From positions 1-10,084 of the forward strand of contig UQJV01000055.1 in the NCBI GenBank assembly GCA_900541475.1: DNA of 10,084 nucleotides, read 5' to 3'. Numbering within the stretch: position 1 is the first letter of the stretch; each line of letters begins with the position of its first letter. The position numbers were made by a program, and so were the translations under genes. Of this stretch, positions 1 to 5,999 are shown piece by piece. The notes beneath the pieces were generated by a model. That model saw only the letters and a list, made by a program, of their open reading frames with translations. It was not told where the DNA came from and ran no database searches. Origin of the DNA: an uncultured Collinsella sp. (GTDB taxonomy: Bacteria; Actinomycetota; Coriobacteriia; Coriobacteriales; Coriobacteriaceae).

Positions 1-19
1 TCGAACCCGCCAGGGTGCG
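1..19 (+). tRNA. Probable 3' end of a tRNA, truncated by the window edge
   Basis: The first bases, TCGAAC then CCGCC, fit the end of a T-loop (T55 C56 G57 A58 with C61) and the 3' strand of a GGCGG/CCGCC T-stem. The next seven bases, AGGGTGC, fit the 3' strand of an acceptor stem, and G19 would be the discriminator base. No CCA follows (AGC instead), so it would be added after transcription. The matching 5' acceptor strand, GCACCCT, would lie outside the window. The anticodon is not visible; an arginine tRNA is only a guess from the acceptor and G73. The reverse strand also reads GGTTCGA, but no D-arm follows on that side, so the + orientation is preferred. Confidence 0.45.
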
Positions 20-27
20 AGCGTAAA

Positions 28-136
28 GCAAACGCGAAGCGTTTGCAGCGAGCAGGCGAAGGCGCCGGCAGGCGCCTGAAGCCGGTGCGGATTTGCGAAG
101 CAAATACGCGGACGTTCCCATGGCCGCTCTTGCGGC
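28..136. repeat. Cluster of four hairpins in the non-coding region upstream of purB
   Basis: Four stem-loops are packed into 109 bases. Hairpin A: 28-35 pairs perfectly with 39-46 (8 bp, GAA loop). Hairpin B: 60-66 pairs with 71-77 (7 bp, GGCA loop). Hairpin C: 91-96 pairs with 100-105 (6 bp, GAA loop), extended by 87-89/107-109 across a G/A mismatch. Hairpin D: 123-127 pairs with 132-136 (5 bp, TCTT loop). A and C share the core GCGAAGC (34-40, 95-101), known from biophysical work as an unusually stable DNA mini-hairpin. None is followed by a T-run, so none looks like an intrinsic terminator. Frame 1 is open through this stretch, but the symmetry argues for structured non-coding DNA. It could be tRNA trailer, an interspersed repeat or a small RNA. 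Confidence 0.7.
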
Positions 137-183
137 AAAATGTTAGGTTAATACCTGCTGCCCATACTTGCACCTGCGCACGG

Positions 184-189
184 TACAAT
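184..189 (+). promoter_or_regulatory. Candidate -10 element of the purB promoter
   Basis: TACAAT matches the sigma-70-type -10 consensus at five of six positions and lies 44 bases before the purB start codon. No good -35 element is seen 16-19 bases upstream. The same octamer, TACAATGG, occurs upstream of purC at 8378-8385. A start site near 196 would give a leader of roughly 40 nt. Confidence 0.35.
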
Positions 190-220
190 GGTTGAGTTAC
201 GACCAACGTGCCAATAGCCA

Positions 221-228
221 AAAAGGAG
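221..228 (+). promoter_or_regulatory. purB ribosome binding site
   Basis: AAAAGGAG lies five bases before ATG 234. It fixes the purB start there and rules out the upstream in-frame start at 168, which has no such site and would precede the candidate -10 element. Confidence 0.85.
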
Positions 229-233
229 CCGCT

Positions 234-1580
234 ATGATCGATCGCTATACCCGCCCGGAGATGGGACACATCTTCTCCCTCGAGAACAAGTACGCCATTT
301 GGCAGGAGATCGAGGTCCTGGCCTGCGAGGCTCAGGCGGAGCTCGGCAAGATCGGTATTTCCAAAGAAGAGGCCCAGTGGATTCGCGACCACGCCAACTT
401 TGAAAAGGCAAAGGTCGATGAGATCGAGGAGGTCACGCGCCACGATGTCATCGCCTTCCTGACCAACATGAAGGAATATATCGACGCCGATGTTCCCGAG
501 GGCGAGCCCAAGCCTAGCCGCTGGGTTCACTACGGTATGACCAGCTCCGACCTGGGTGATACGGCTCTGTGCTATCAGCTTACCCAGGCCTGCGACCTGA
601 TTATCGAGGACGTTAAGAAGCTCGGCGAGATCTGCAAGCGTCGCGCCTTCGAGGAGCGCAATACGCTCTGCGCCGGCCGCACCCATGGTATCCATGCCGA
701 GCCGATGACCTTCGGTATGAAGTTTGGCTCTTGGGCATGGGAGCTCAAGCGTGATCTGGACCGTCTTGAGGACGCGCGCAAGAACGTTGCCTTCGGTGCC
801 ATCTCCGGTGCCGTCGGCACCTACAGCTCCATCGAGCCGTTCGTCGAGGAGTACGTCTGCGAGCACCTGGGTCTGGTCCACGATCCGCTGTCCACGCAGG
901 TCATCAGCCGCGATCACCACGCCTACCTTGCCGGCGTGCTTGCCACTACGGCGGCCACCTGCGAGCGCATCGCGACCGAGGTCCGCAACCTGCAAAAGAC
1001 CGATACACTCGAGGCGGAGGAGCCGTTCCGCAAGGGTCAAAAGGGCAGCTCCGCCATGCCGCACAAGCGCAACCCCATCACCATGGAGAAGGTCTGCGGC
1101 CTGTCGCGCGTCGTGAAGTCCAACGCTCAGGTCGCCTTTGACAACGTTGCCCTGTGGCACGAGCGCGACATTTCGCACTCTTCCGCCGAGCGTGTCGCCC
1201 AGGCCGATAGCTTCATCGCGCTTGACCATATGTTCCAGTGCCTCATTCGCGTTATCGACGGCCTGCAACTGTATCCGGCCCGCATGATGGCCAATCTCAA
1301 CAAGACCCGCGGCCTCATCTTCTCCTCTAAGGTGCTGCTTGCCCTCGTCGACACGGGTATCACTCGCGAGGACGCCTACGCTATCGTGCAGGAAAACGCC
1401 ATGGCCACCTGGCACGAGGTGCAGGATTGTGTCTCTGGCCCCACCTTTAAGGAGCGTCTCGAGGCCGATCCGCGCTGCACCGTTAGCCAGGAAAAACTCG
1501 ACGAGATCTTTGATCCGTGGGACTTCCTCACCCGCATCGACACGGTCTTCGACCGCCTGGAGCAGCTGAACTTCGAGTAG
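234..1580 (+). CDS. purB: Adenylosuccinate lyase
   Basis: This cytoplasmic enzyme of the fumarase/aspartase superfamily (EC 4.3.2.2) removes fumarate from SAICAR to give AICAR, and from adenylosuccinate to give AMP, so it acts twice in purine synthesis. The protein has 448 residues, a normal length. Visible family motifs are HYGMTSSDLGDT beginning at H99, GRTHGIHAEP with H151 (the general-acid histidine region), and the signature loop SSAMPHKRNP at residues 272-281, which carries the catalytic serine. The start at 234 is chosen for its strong ribosome binding site; extending to 168 adds 22 unconserved residues. The gene appears monocistronic: a terminator follows about 44 bases after the stop. 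Codon use is strongly biased (mostly AAG, GAG and CGC), as for a well-expressed housekeeping gene. No key residue looks changed. Confidence 0.97.
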   Translation: MIDRYTRPEMGHIFSLENKYAIWQEIEVLACEAQAELGKIGISKEEAQWIRDHANFEKAKVDEIEEVTRHDVIAFLTNMKEYIDADVPEGEPKPSRWVHYGMTSSDLGDTALCYQLTQACDLIIEDVKKLGEICKRRAFEERNTLCAGRTHGIHAEPMTFGMKFGSWAWELKRDLDRLEDARKNVAFGAISGAVGTYSSIEPFVEEYVCEHLGLVHDPLSTQVISRDHHAYLAGVLATTAATCERIATEVRNLQKTDTLEAEEPFRKGQKGSSAMPHKRNPITMEKVCGLSRVVKSNAQVAFDNVALWHERDISHSSAERVAQADSFIALDHMFQCLIRVIDGLQLYPARMMANLNKTRGLIFSSKVLLALVDTGITREDAYAIVQENAMATWHEVQDCVSGPTFKERLEADPRCTVSQEKLDEIFDPWDFLTRIDTVFDRLEQLNFE

Positions 1581-1623
1581 GGTTAACCTAATTCGACCGC
1601 TTGCGGATACATTTCAACCTTTG

Positions 1624-1657
1624 GCGCCTTGCCCATCTTGAGCGAGGCGCTTTTTTT
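1624..1657 (+). terminator. Intrinsic terminator after purB
   Basis: Bases 1624-1632 (GCGCCTTGC) pair with 1642-1650 (GCGAGGCGC) in a 9-bp stem with one G-T wobble and a 9-base loop, followed directly by seven T (1651-1657). It lies just downstream of the purB stop and separates purB from the binding-protein operon. Confidence 0.88.
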
Positions 1658-1658
1658 A

Positions 1659-1686
1659 TTGTTGCGTCAGCCCCTGGTAATAAAAT
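1659..1686 (+). promoter_or_regulatory. Candidate promoter of the binding-protein/GGDEF operon
   Basis: TTGTTG (1659-1664) and TAAAAT (1681-1686) are separated by 16 bases. The -35 match is weak and the -10 match is good. Transcription would start near 1693, after the in-frame ATG at 1685, which supports translation from GTG 1721. Confidence 0.35.
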
Positions 1687-1710
1687 GAACTCCGACTGCT
1701 GTTTCGACGA

Positions 1711-1717
1711 AAGGAGG
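1711..1717 (+). promoter_or_regulatory. Ribosome binding site that decides the GTG 1721 start
   Basis: AAGGAGG matches the anti-Shine-Dalgarno sequence almost completely but ends only three bases before GTG 1721, a rather tight spacing. No comparable site precedes ATG 1685 or the in-frame start at 1601, and the latter would lie upstream of the purB terminator. Confidence 0.7.
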
Positions 1718-1720
1718 CGC

Positions 1721-2557
1721 GTGCCCGAACGTATCAAGCGAGCTGCCATCGTCTCGTTTACGCTCATGCTCCTTGTTGCCGCCTGTGTGGCCGCCCTGAC
1801 GTATACCGTTCGAAGCAGTCCTTCCTCCTCGAATGAAGCCGACAAAGATCTCCCGGTACTCAAAATCGGCGTTACGGATAACGACCCCTATGTGTATGTC
1901 GATACCACGGGCGATTACGCCGGTATCGATATCGACATCGCCCGCGAGGCCTGCAAGCGCGCGGGGCTCAAGCCACAGTTTGTCGACATATCTTGGAATG
2001 ACCGCGATCGCCTACTCAAAAACGGCGATATCGATTGCCTGTGGTGCGACTATTCTCCCTGTTATCGCGAGGATAAGTATTACTGGACTGAGCCGTATTT
2101 GACCCTGACGGTTTCGGTCGCCGCCAAGAAAACGAGTGGTATCACGTCCTTGGCGCATCTCGATGGAGGCAAGACCATTGCGGTGATTGCGGGCTCGGTG
2201 AGCGAGCGCCGATTGCTCGCAGGGGATCTGGAAATCTCGCCGGACGTGCAAATCAAATCGTATGGTTCTGCCGAACTCTGCAAAGCCGCCCTCGCCAAAG
2301 GGTATGTCGACTGTTGGATGGCGGACGTTCAGTCGCTTGATCGACTCGTTGCCCAGTATCCTGACGTTTATCGTGTGTTCGCCGACAACGTTATGATGGT
2401 TGATCTGGGCGTCGCGTTTGATGATAGCTATGAGGGGGAGTACGTCAAAAACCTCGATACCGCGCTGTTCGACATGGATCGAGACGGTACGATAGAACAC
2501 ATTGTGGACAATTACAAGGCAGGAGCGACGACAGGCGGGCAAGGAGCGGAATCATGA
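1721..2557 (+). CDS. Membrane-anchored solute-binding protein, family 3 (amino-acid type)
   Basis: The 278-residue protein has a basic start, a hydrophobic segment at about residues 8-30, a Ser-rich linker, and then a periplasmic-type binding fold of the SBP_bac_3 family (VLKIGVTDNDPYVYVD through the C-terminal DGTIEHIVDNY). C22 sits in a lipobox-like V-A-A-C, but hydrophobic residues continue after it, so it may be a lipoprotein or a simple membrane anchor. YREDKYYW with R116 matches the ligand-carboxylate arginine region, and GYVDCWMADV with D202 matches the amino-group aspartate region, so an amino acid or similar ligand is plausible. The hinge carries an unusual C106-x2-C109-x4-C114. The stop overlaps the next start as ATGA, coupling it to the GGDEF gene. 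No permease or ATPase lies nearby, so I infer a sensing role. The specific ligand is unknown. Confidence 0.85.
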   Translation: MPERIKRAAIVSFTLMLLVAACVAALTYTVRSSPSSSNEADKDLPVLKIGVTDNDPYVYVDTTGDYAGIDIDIAREACKRAGLKPQFVDISWNDRDRLLKNGDIDCLWCDYSPCYREDKYYWTEPYLTLTVSVAAKKTSGITSLAHLDGGKTIAVIAGSVSERRLLAGDLEISPDVQIKSYGSAELCKAALAKGYVDCWMADVQSLDRLVAQYPDVYRVFADNVMMVDLGVAFDDSYEGEYVKNLDTALFDMDRDGTIEHIVDNYKAGATTGGQGAES

Positions 2558-4353
2558 CAAATGACGAGCGCCGCTTTCGCCGAAAGAGTTTAACCGCAGT
2601 GGTCATCGGCATCGTGGCCAGCGTTGCCCTACTGAGTCTGCTCTATATGGTTGGCACGCATCGCTGCCTTGATAAAACGCTTGGGTTTGGCCAGGAAACC
2701 ATCGTGTTTTTAAAAAATGCCTGCGAAAAATATGACCGATATGAACAGGGAAGAAAAACCGAGGCGACGCACAATTTGGATGCGGCGCTCGAGTCGTTTG
2801 TGACGTTCTTGCCGCCTGATCGATTTGAAGTCAACGACGATCTGGTCGAGGAATATGTCCATACCGAGAGCCTTTCGGGAATGTTGGTCATGGACGCCGA
2901 TGGTCATATGGTCGCCCATTACGATATCGACGGCCGCGATCCACTCATGCTGTGGCGAGAGGAGCTAGCCTGTTCGTCGATCGCATCGATGTATCGAGGT
3001 TCCAAAGTTTCCTACTCGACCGCTGTCGAGCGCCGCGGTGTCGACTTTGCCGTGAGTGCCGTTCCATACGGTGATGGGGCGGCGTTGGGGTATCGATCCC
3101 TTGCGGCTGAGCCCGCCGATGACTATTCATACGCGATCGCCGACGTCCTTGTGAACAACACGTTCCATCAGAGTCCAACGGTACTTGTGATGCGCGATGC
3201 GCAAATCGTTTCCTCAAACGATTCGACCGTCGATACAACCCTTGCCCGGCTTCTCGCCGATAGCGGAATTGACTGGAAAGACGAGGGCATAACATGTATC
3301 GAATATCGGGGGACCACCTTATATGCCGTGCGTGCGGCATATAAGGACTACCGCCTGTTTGCGCTGTATCCCAAATCTGAGGTCATGTCTGACAGGATTT
3401 CATTTGTCGCCGTCGGCGTCTTGGTGTGCCTTGCGTTTTGGGTCGTGGTACTGTTGGCTCGAAATATCGTTGACCACCGCAATTTGGTCGAAAAGGATAA
3501 ACAGCTCGGCATTATCAATGCCATAAGCGCCATCTACGATTCGACTTTCCTTTTGCATCTCGACACCCTCGAGATCGAGGGAATCAATATGTCGCCGGCG
3601 ATAGCGAAGATATTTGCCGAGCACAACGAGGCATATGACTTTATGGACACAGTCTGCCGGGATATCGTGAGCCCCGAAAGCCGCGAAGCGGTTGTGGGGC
3701 TCGTAGATATAAGTACGCTTCGTGAACGTATGGAGGGCGTACCGTACTTGGCTGCCGAGGTACGAGATTGTCGAGGCGCTTGGTACTCGCTACAGGTTGT
3801 CCCCCAGCATCGCGATGAGCAAGGCCGACTGGAGTCGGTCGTCGTGGCGACGCACAACATATCGATGGTCAAGCATGCCGAGGAGCTGTCATACCAAGAT
3901 AAACTGACGGGGCTTCGCAACCGCAACTATCTTGAATCGCGCGGAGATAGCCTGGTAAACGAGGACTTGCCTGTGAGCGTGATTATGTTGGACTGCAATT
4001 ATCTCAAGCGGACCAACGACATCTATGGTCACGAGATGGGGGATGAATTGCTGCGACGGACGGCGTCCGTGCTACGGCGGGTGGCTGGTGCGGATTACCT
4101 GCCGATGCGCGTTGGCGGCGACGAGTTTTTGCTGGTTTGCCCCCATACTGACAACGAGTCTGCGCTCGGGCTGGAACGGGATCTTCGTCTCGGTCTTGCC
4201 GCGGTAAGCGATGAGGCCCTGACGATCAGCGCGTCGATTGGCGTGGCGACCGTCGAGACGGCTGGAAATACGCTGGCCGATGTCTATCGTGTCGCCGACC
4301 ACAATATGTATCGGGAGAAGCACATGGTCCACGCACAGGGTGCGGACTGCTAA
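2554..4353 (+). CDS. Membrane diguanylate cyclase with extracytoplasmic sensor and GGDEF domain
   Basis: The 599-residue protein has a transmembrane helix at about 13-33, an extracytoplasmic domain of some 250 residues (34-281), a second helix at 283-301, a PAS-like region (about 318-445) and a C-terminal GGDEF domain (about 447-593). GGDEF domains make cyclic di-GMP from two GTP. The active-site loop is intact: V520-GGDEF at 521-525, with D480 in the LDCNYLK motif as the metal ligand and TND-YGHEMGD for guanine binding. The usual inhibitory I-site RxxD before GGDEF is absent (VAGADYLPMR instead), so product inhibition is not expected. It overlaps the binding-protein gene by four bases, suggesting that protein is its ligand-sensing partner. 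Codon use is less biased than in purB. The gene contains two strong inverted repeats, listed separately. Confidence 0.92.
   Translation: MTNDERRFRRKSLTAVVIGIVASVALLSLLYMVGTHRCLDKTLGFGQETIVFLKNACEKYDRYEQGRKTEATHNLDAALESFVTFLPPDRFEVNDDLVEEYVHTESLSGMLVMDADGHMVAHYDIDGRDPLMLWREELACSSIASMYRGSKVSYSTAVERRGVDFAVSAVPYGDGAALGYRSLAAEPADDYSYAIADVLVNNTFHQSPTVLVMRDAQIVSSNDSTVDTTLARLLADSGIDWKDEGITCIEYRGTTLYAVRAAYKDYRLFALYPKSEVMSDRISFVAVGVLVCLAFWVVVLLARNIVDHRNLVEKDKQLGIINAISAIYDSTFLLHLDTLEIEGINMSPAIAKIFAEHNEAYDFMDTVCRDIVSPESREAVVGLVDISTLRERMEGVPYLAAEVRDCRGAWYSLQVVPQHRDEQGRLESVVVATHNISMVKHAEELSYQDKLTGLRNRNYLESRGDSLVNEDLPVSVIMLDCNYLKRTNDIYGHEMGDELLRRTASVLRRVAGADYLPMRVGGDEFLLVCPHTDNESALGLERDLRLGLAAVSDEALTISASIGVATVETAGNTLADVYRVADHNMYREKHMVHAQGADC
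3317..3346. repeat. Perfect 12-bp inverted repeat inside the GGDEF gene
   Basis: CCTTATATGCCG (3317-3328) is followed, after a six-base gap, by its exact reverse complement CGGCATATAAGG (3335-3346). It covers codons for residues 255-265 (TLYAVRAAYKD) of the extracytoplasmic domain. No T-run follows. It could form a strong hairpin in the mRNA or a cruciform in DNA, or serve as a binding site; its role is unknown. Confidence 0.85.
3669..3702. repeat. Hairpin with GCGAAGC cap inside the GGDEF gene
   Basis: GAGCCCC (3669-3675) pairs with GGGGCTC (3696-3702). After a 3/2 internal loop, AGCCGC (3679-3684) pairs with GCGGTT (3688-3693), with one G-T wobble, closing on a GAA triloop. The apex is GCGAAGC (3683-3689), the same core as two hairpins upstream of purB. 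It spans residues 372-383, in the PAS-like region. Confidence 0.65.
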
Positions 4354-4425
4354 TCTTGCCCCCACCAGTCTATGCATCGTAGGATGTTGAATCGGTGCTT
4401 GCGATAATAAGTCGGCCCAGGCGGG

Positions 4426-4431
4426 GATAAT
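4426..4431 (+). promoter_or_regulatory. Candidate -10 element before the TSCPD gene
   Basis: GATAAT differs from TATAAT at one position and lies 35 bases before the start codon. No convincing -35 sits at normal spacing. A second GATAAT occurs at 4403-4408, and TTGCCC (4356-4361) with TAGGAT (4380-4385) is another weak pair. No terminator is seen after the GGDEF gene, so read-through is also possible. Confidence 0.3.
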
Positions 4432-4451
4432 AGACGTCTGAAATTTCTTTC

Positions 4452-4466
4452 TGAGAGGGGATCTCA
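4452..4466 (+). promoter_or_regulatory. Small hairpin presenting the Shine-Dalgarno of the TSCPD gene in its loop
   Basis: TGAGA (4452-4456) pairs with TCTCA (4462-4466), leaving GGGGA as the loop directly before ATG 4467. The G-rich ribosome binding site is therefore displayed in a five-base loop whose stem abuts the start codon. The stem is short and may be incidental. Confidence 0.4.
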
Positions 4467-4730
4467 ATGATTAGTTTTGACTACAAGCCTCAGGGTGTAT
4501 GCTCTCGCAATATTCACCTCAATCTCTCTGACGATGGCAGCAAGGTGCTGGGCGTCGAGTTTACCGGCGGCTGCGATGGCAACCTCAAGGCTATCTCCAG
4601 GCTGGTCGAGGGCGCTCCCGCCGATCGCGTAATCGAGGTTCTCGCCGGTAATACCTGCGGTATGAAAAAGACTTCTTGCGCCGATCAGCTTACGCGCGCT
4701 ATCGAGGCTGCTCGCGCCGAGATTGCCTAA
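4467..4730 (+). CDS. TSCPD domain protein (TIGR03905-like)
   Basis: This compact 87-residue protein consists of one TSCPD domain, the fold also found at the C-terminus of B12-dependent ribonucleotide reductases. As a stand-alone protein its function is not known. Four cysteines sit in conserved-looking contexts: PQGVCSRNI (C12), GGCDGNL (C36), NTCGMKKTSC (C64 and C71), consistent with metal binding, though that is inference. The name-giving motif T-S-C-P-D reads T-S-C-A-D here (69-73), with proline replaced by alanine. No signal peptide or membrane segment is present, so it is cytoplasmic. The start follows a GAGAGGGG ribosome binding site. Its stop overlaps the next start as TAATG, so the two proteins should be translated together. 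Confidence 0.85.
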   Translation: MISFDYKPQGVCSRNIHLNLSDDGSKVLGVEFTGGCDGNLKAISRLVEGAPADRVIEVLAGNTCGMKKTSCADQLTRAIEAARAEIA

Positions 4731-5941
4731 TGGGTATCGTCGATCACATCAAGAACGGAATATCGCGCCGTGGCTTTGTACTCGGTGGTGCTGCCGCGGG
4801 CGCTGCCACGGTGCTTGCCGGATGCTCGAAAAAAACGGGCACCAGCGACAATGCCGCCGGCGAGCCGCAGGTTATCAAGGATGACTCAAAAATCGTTTCG
4901 ATTACGGATGAGTATGAGGCTGTTGACATCGACCTCGAGCCTGCGGCTTCATGGACATTGCCACTGGGTACGCTGCTGTACTATTGCGATGGCGATTACG
5001 CCGCAGCCATGATGGCTCCGGCATCGGCACTGCATGCCAACACGCTCGGTGTGCTCAACTTGGGCGACGGTTCGCTCACAACGCTCATTGAGGATCCCGT
5101 CGAAGGTACAGGGTATTCGTTTTACGATGTCCGCGCCGGCGATGGCGTGTTTACTTGGGTCGAAATGAACTTTGCGAACGCATCGTGGAAGCTCTATGCG
5201 CAAAATACGGCAGGTGCGTCGCTTGTCGGCGATGTAGTCGAGCTCGACCGAGGCGGCAAGGACTACGATCCGCCACTGTTTACGGCGTTCGGATCGTCCG
5301 TCATTTGGTACAAGATGCCTGCTGCAGGCGGCAATAAGACGAGTCACGACTCGTATTGCTACTGTCGCTCGCTCGATGAGGCAAAGGCCGAGGCCATTTG
5401 GAAGTCAACGGGTCGCTTTGCATCCGCCCCGCGCGTGAGTGACGGTATCTTGACCATATCCCCGCGTGTGCGCAATGACGAGGGCGTCTACTACGGCATG
5501 ACGGCGATTGACCTGACGGACGGCAACAATACCAAGAGGGCTCAGCTGGTCCTTCCCTCATCGGTGTCTCCCTTCGAGGCCGTATATATGGGTGACACGT
5601 TTGTGTTCTCCATCGAGGCCACCTATAACGGCGTGGGAAGTCTAGGCAACATGGGCACCTATATCGGTAACGAGAACGGGACGTTCCTATTCCTGTCGCG
5701 CGAGCCGCTTGCGTGTGCTGCCGGCAGAAAGGGCAAATATCTGGTTAAGGTTCAGGCCTCGCATTTTCTGATTGATACCTCCGCCAAAACCTATGGTTCG
5801 CTGCTGTCGCCCGACCGCGCTCTCGAATATGGCGATTATCCAGCTACGGCGGGTAAATCGAATACGTTTTTAACCTATGCCACGGTGCGTAATAGCCAAG
5901 GAATTCCCGAGACGGTCACTGCCCGCCTGTTCTCTCTTTAG
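4730..5941 (+). CDS. Tat-exported lipoprotein of unknown function
   Basis: The start at 4730 overlaps the TSCPD stop (TAATG) and places a clean Tat signal at the N-terminus: SRRGF at residues 12-16, a hydrophobic Ala/Gly stretch, and a lipobox L-A-G-C with C32. A start at 4676 would put 18 unlikely residues in front. The protein has 403 residues. After C32 comes a polar linker, then a Gly-, Asp-, Thr- and aromatic-rich sequence that looks all-beta, with loosely repeating units of the kind seen in propeller-like proteins; I could not define blades. The Tat signal implies export after folding, possibly with a cofactor. No catalytic motif is recognised. Coupling to the TSCPD gene suggests joint expression but does not reveal a task. 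Confidence 0.85.
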   Translation: MGIVDHIKNGISRRGFVLGGAAAGAATVLAGCSKKTGTSDNAAGEPQVIKDDSKIVSITDEYEAVDIDLEPAASWTLPLGTLLYYCDGDYAAAMMAPASALHANTLGVLNLGDGSLTTLIEDPVEGTGYSFYDVRAGDGVFTWVEMNFANASWKLYAQNTAGASLVGDVVELDRGGKDYDPPLFTAFGSSVIWYKMPAAGGNKTSHDSYCYCRSLDEAKAEAIWKSTGRFASAPRVSDGILTISPRVRNDEGVYYGMTAIDLTDGNNTKRAQLVLPSSVSPFEAVYMGDTFVFSIEATYNGVGSLGNMGTYIGNENGTFLFLSREPLACAAGRKGKYLVKVQASHFLIDTSAKTYGSLLSPDRALEYGDYPATAGKSNTFLTYATVRNSQGIPETVTARLFSL

Positions 5942-5999
5942 CGCCGAGGGGTTAAAAAGGCGCCAACGGGGGAATAAGCGCGTTGTAATTGTGAGTGCC

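Noticed and set aside
1..195. Frame open from the left edge for 64 codons, suggesting the tail of a protein gene
   Set aside because: The stretch is built of hairpins and begins like a tRNA 3' end. Composition is repetitive, and no protein family is recognisable in the translation.
168..233. N-terminal extension of PurB by 22 residues
   Set aside because: No ribosome binding site there; it would start before the candidate -10, and ATG 234 has a perfect site and gives a normal family N-terminus.
143..1591. Nine-base inverted repeat TTAGGTTAA / TTAACCTAA flanking purB (143-151 and 1583-1591)
   Set aside because: Short, AT-rich and 1.4 kb apart; no target duplication or transposase, so probably chance.
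1601..1720. Longer start for the solute-binding protein
   Set aside because: The extension reads through the purB terminator. GTG 1721 has AAGGAGG directly upstream and gives a proper membrane/signal segment.
2471..2506. EF-hand-like DMDRDGTIE in the binding protein
   Set aside because: Position 12 of the loop is Val instead of Glu/Asp, and the segment matches the usual C-terminal DGT-I motif of SBP_bac_3 proteins.
5941..5963. GCGCC/GGCGC repeat as terminator of the lipoprotein gene
   Set aside because: The stem is 5 bp with a 13-base loop and is followed by AACGG instead of a T-run.
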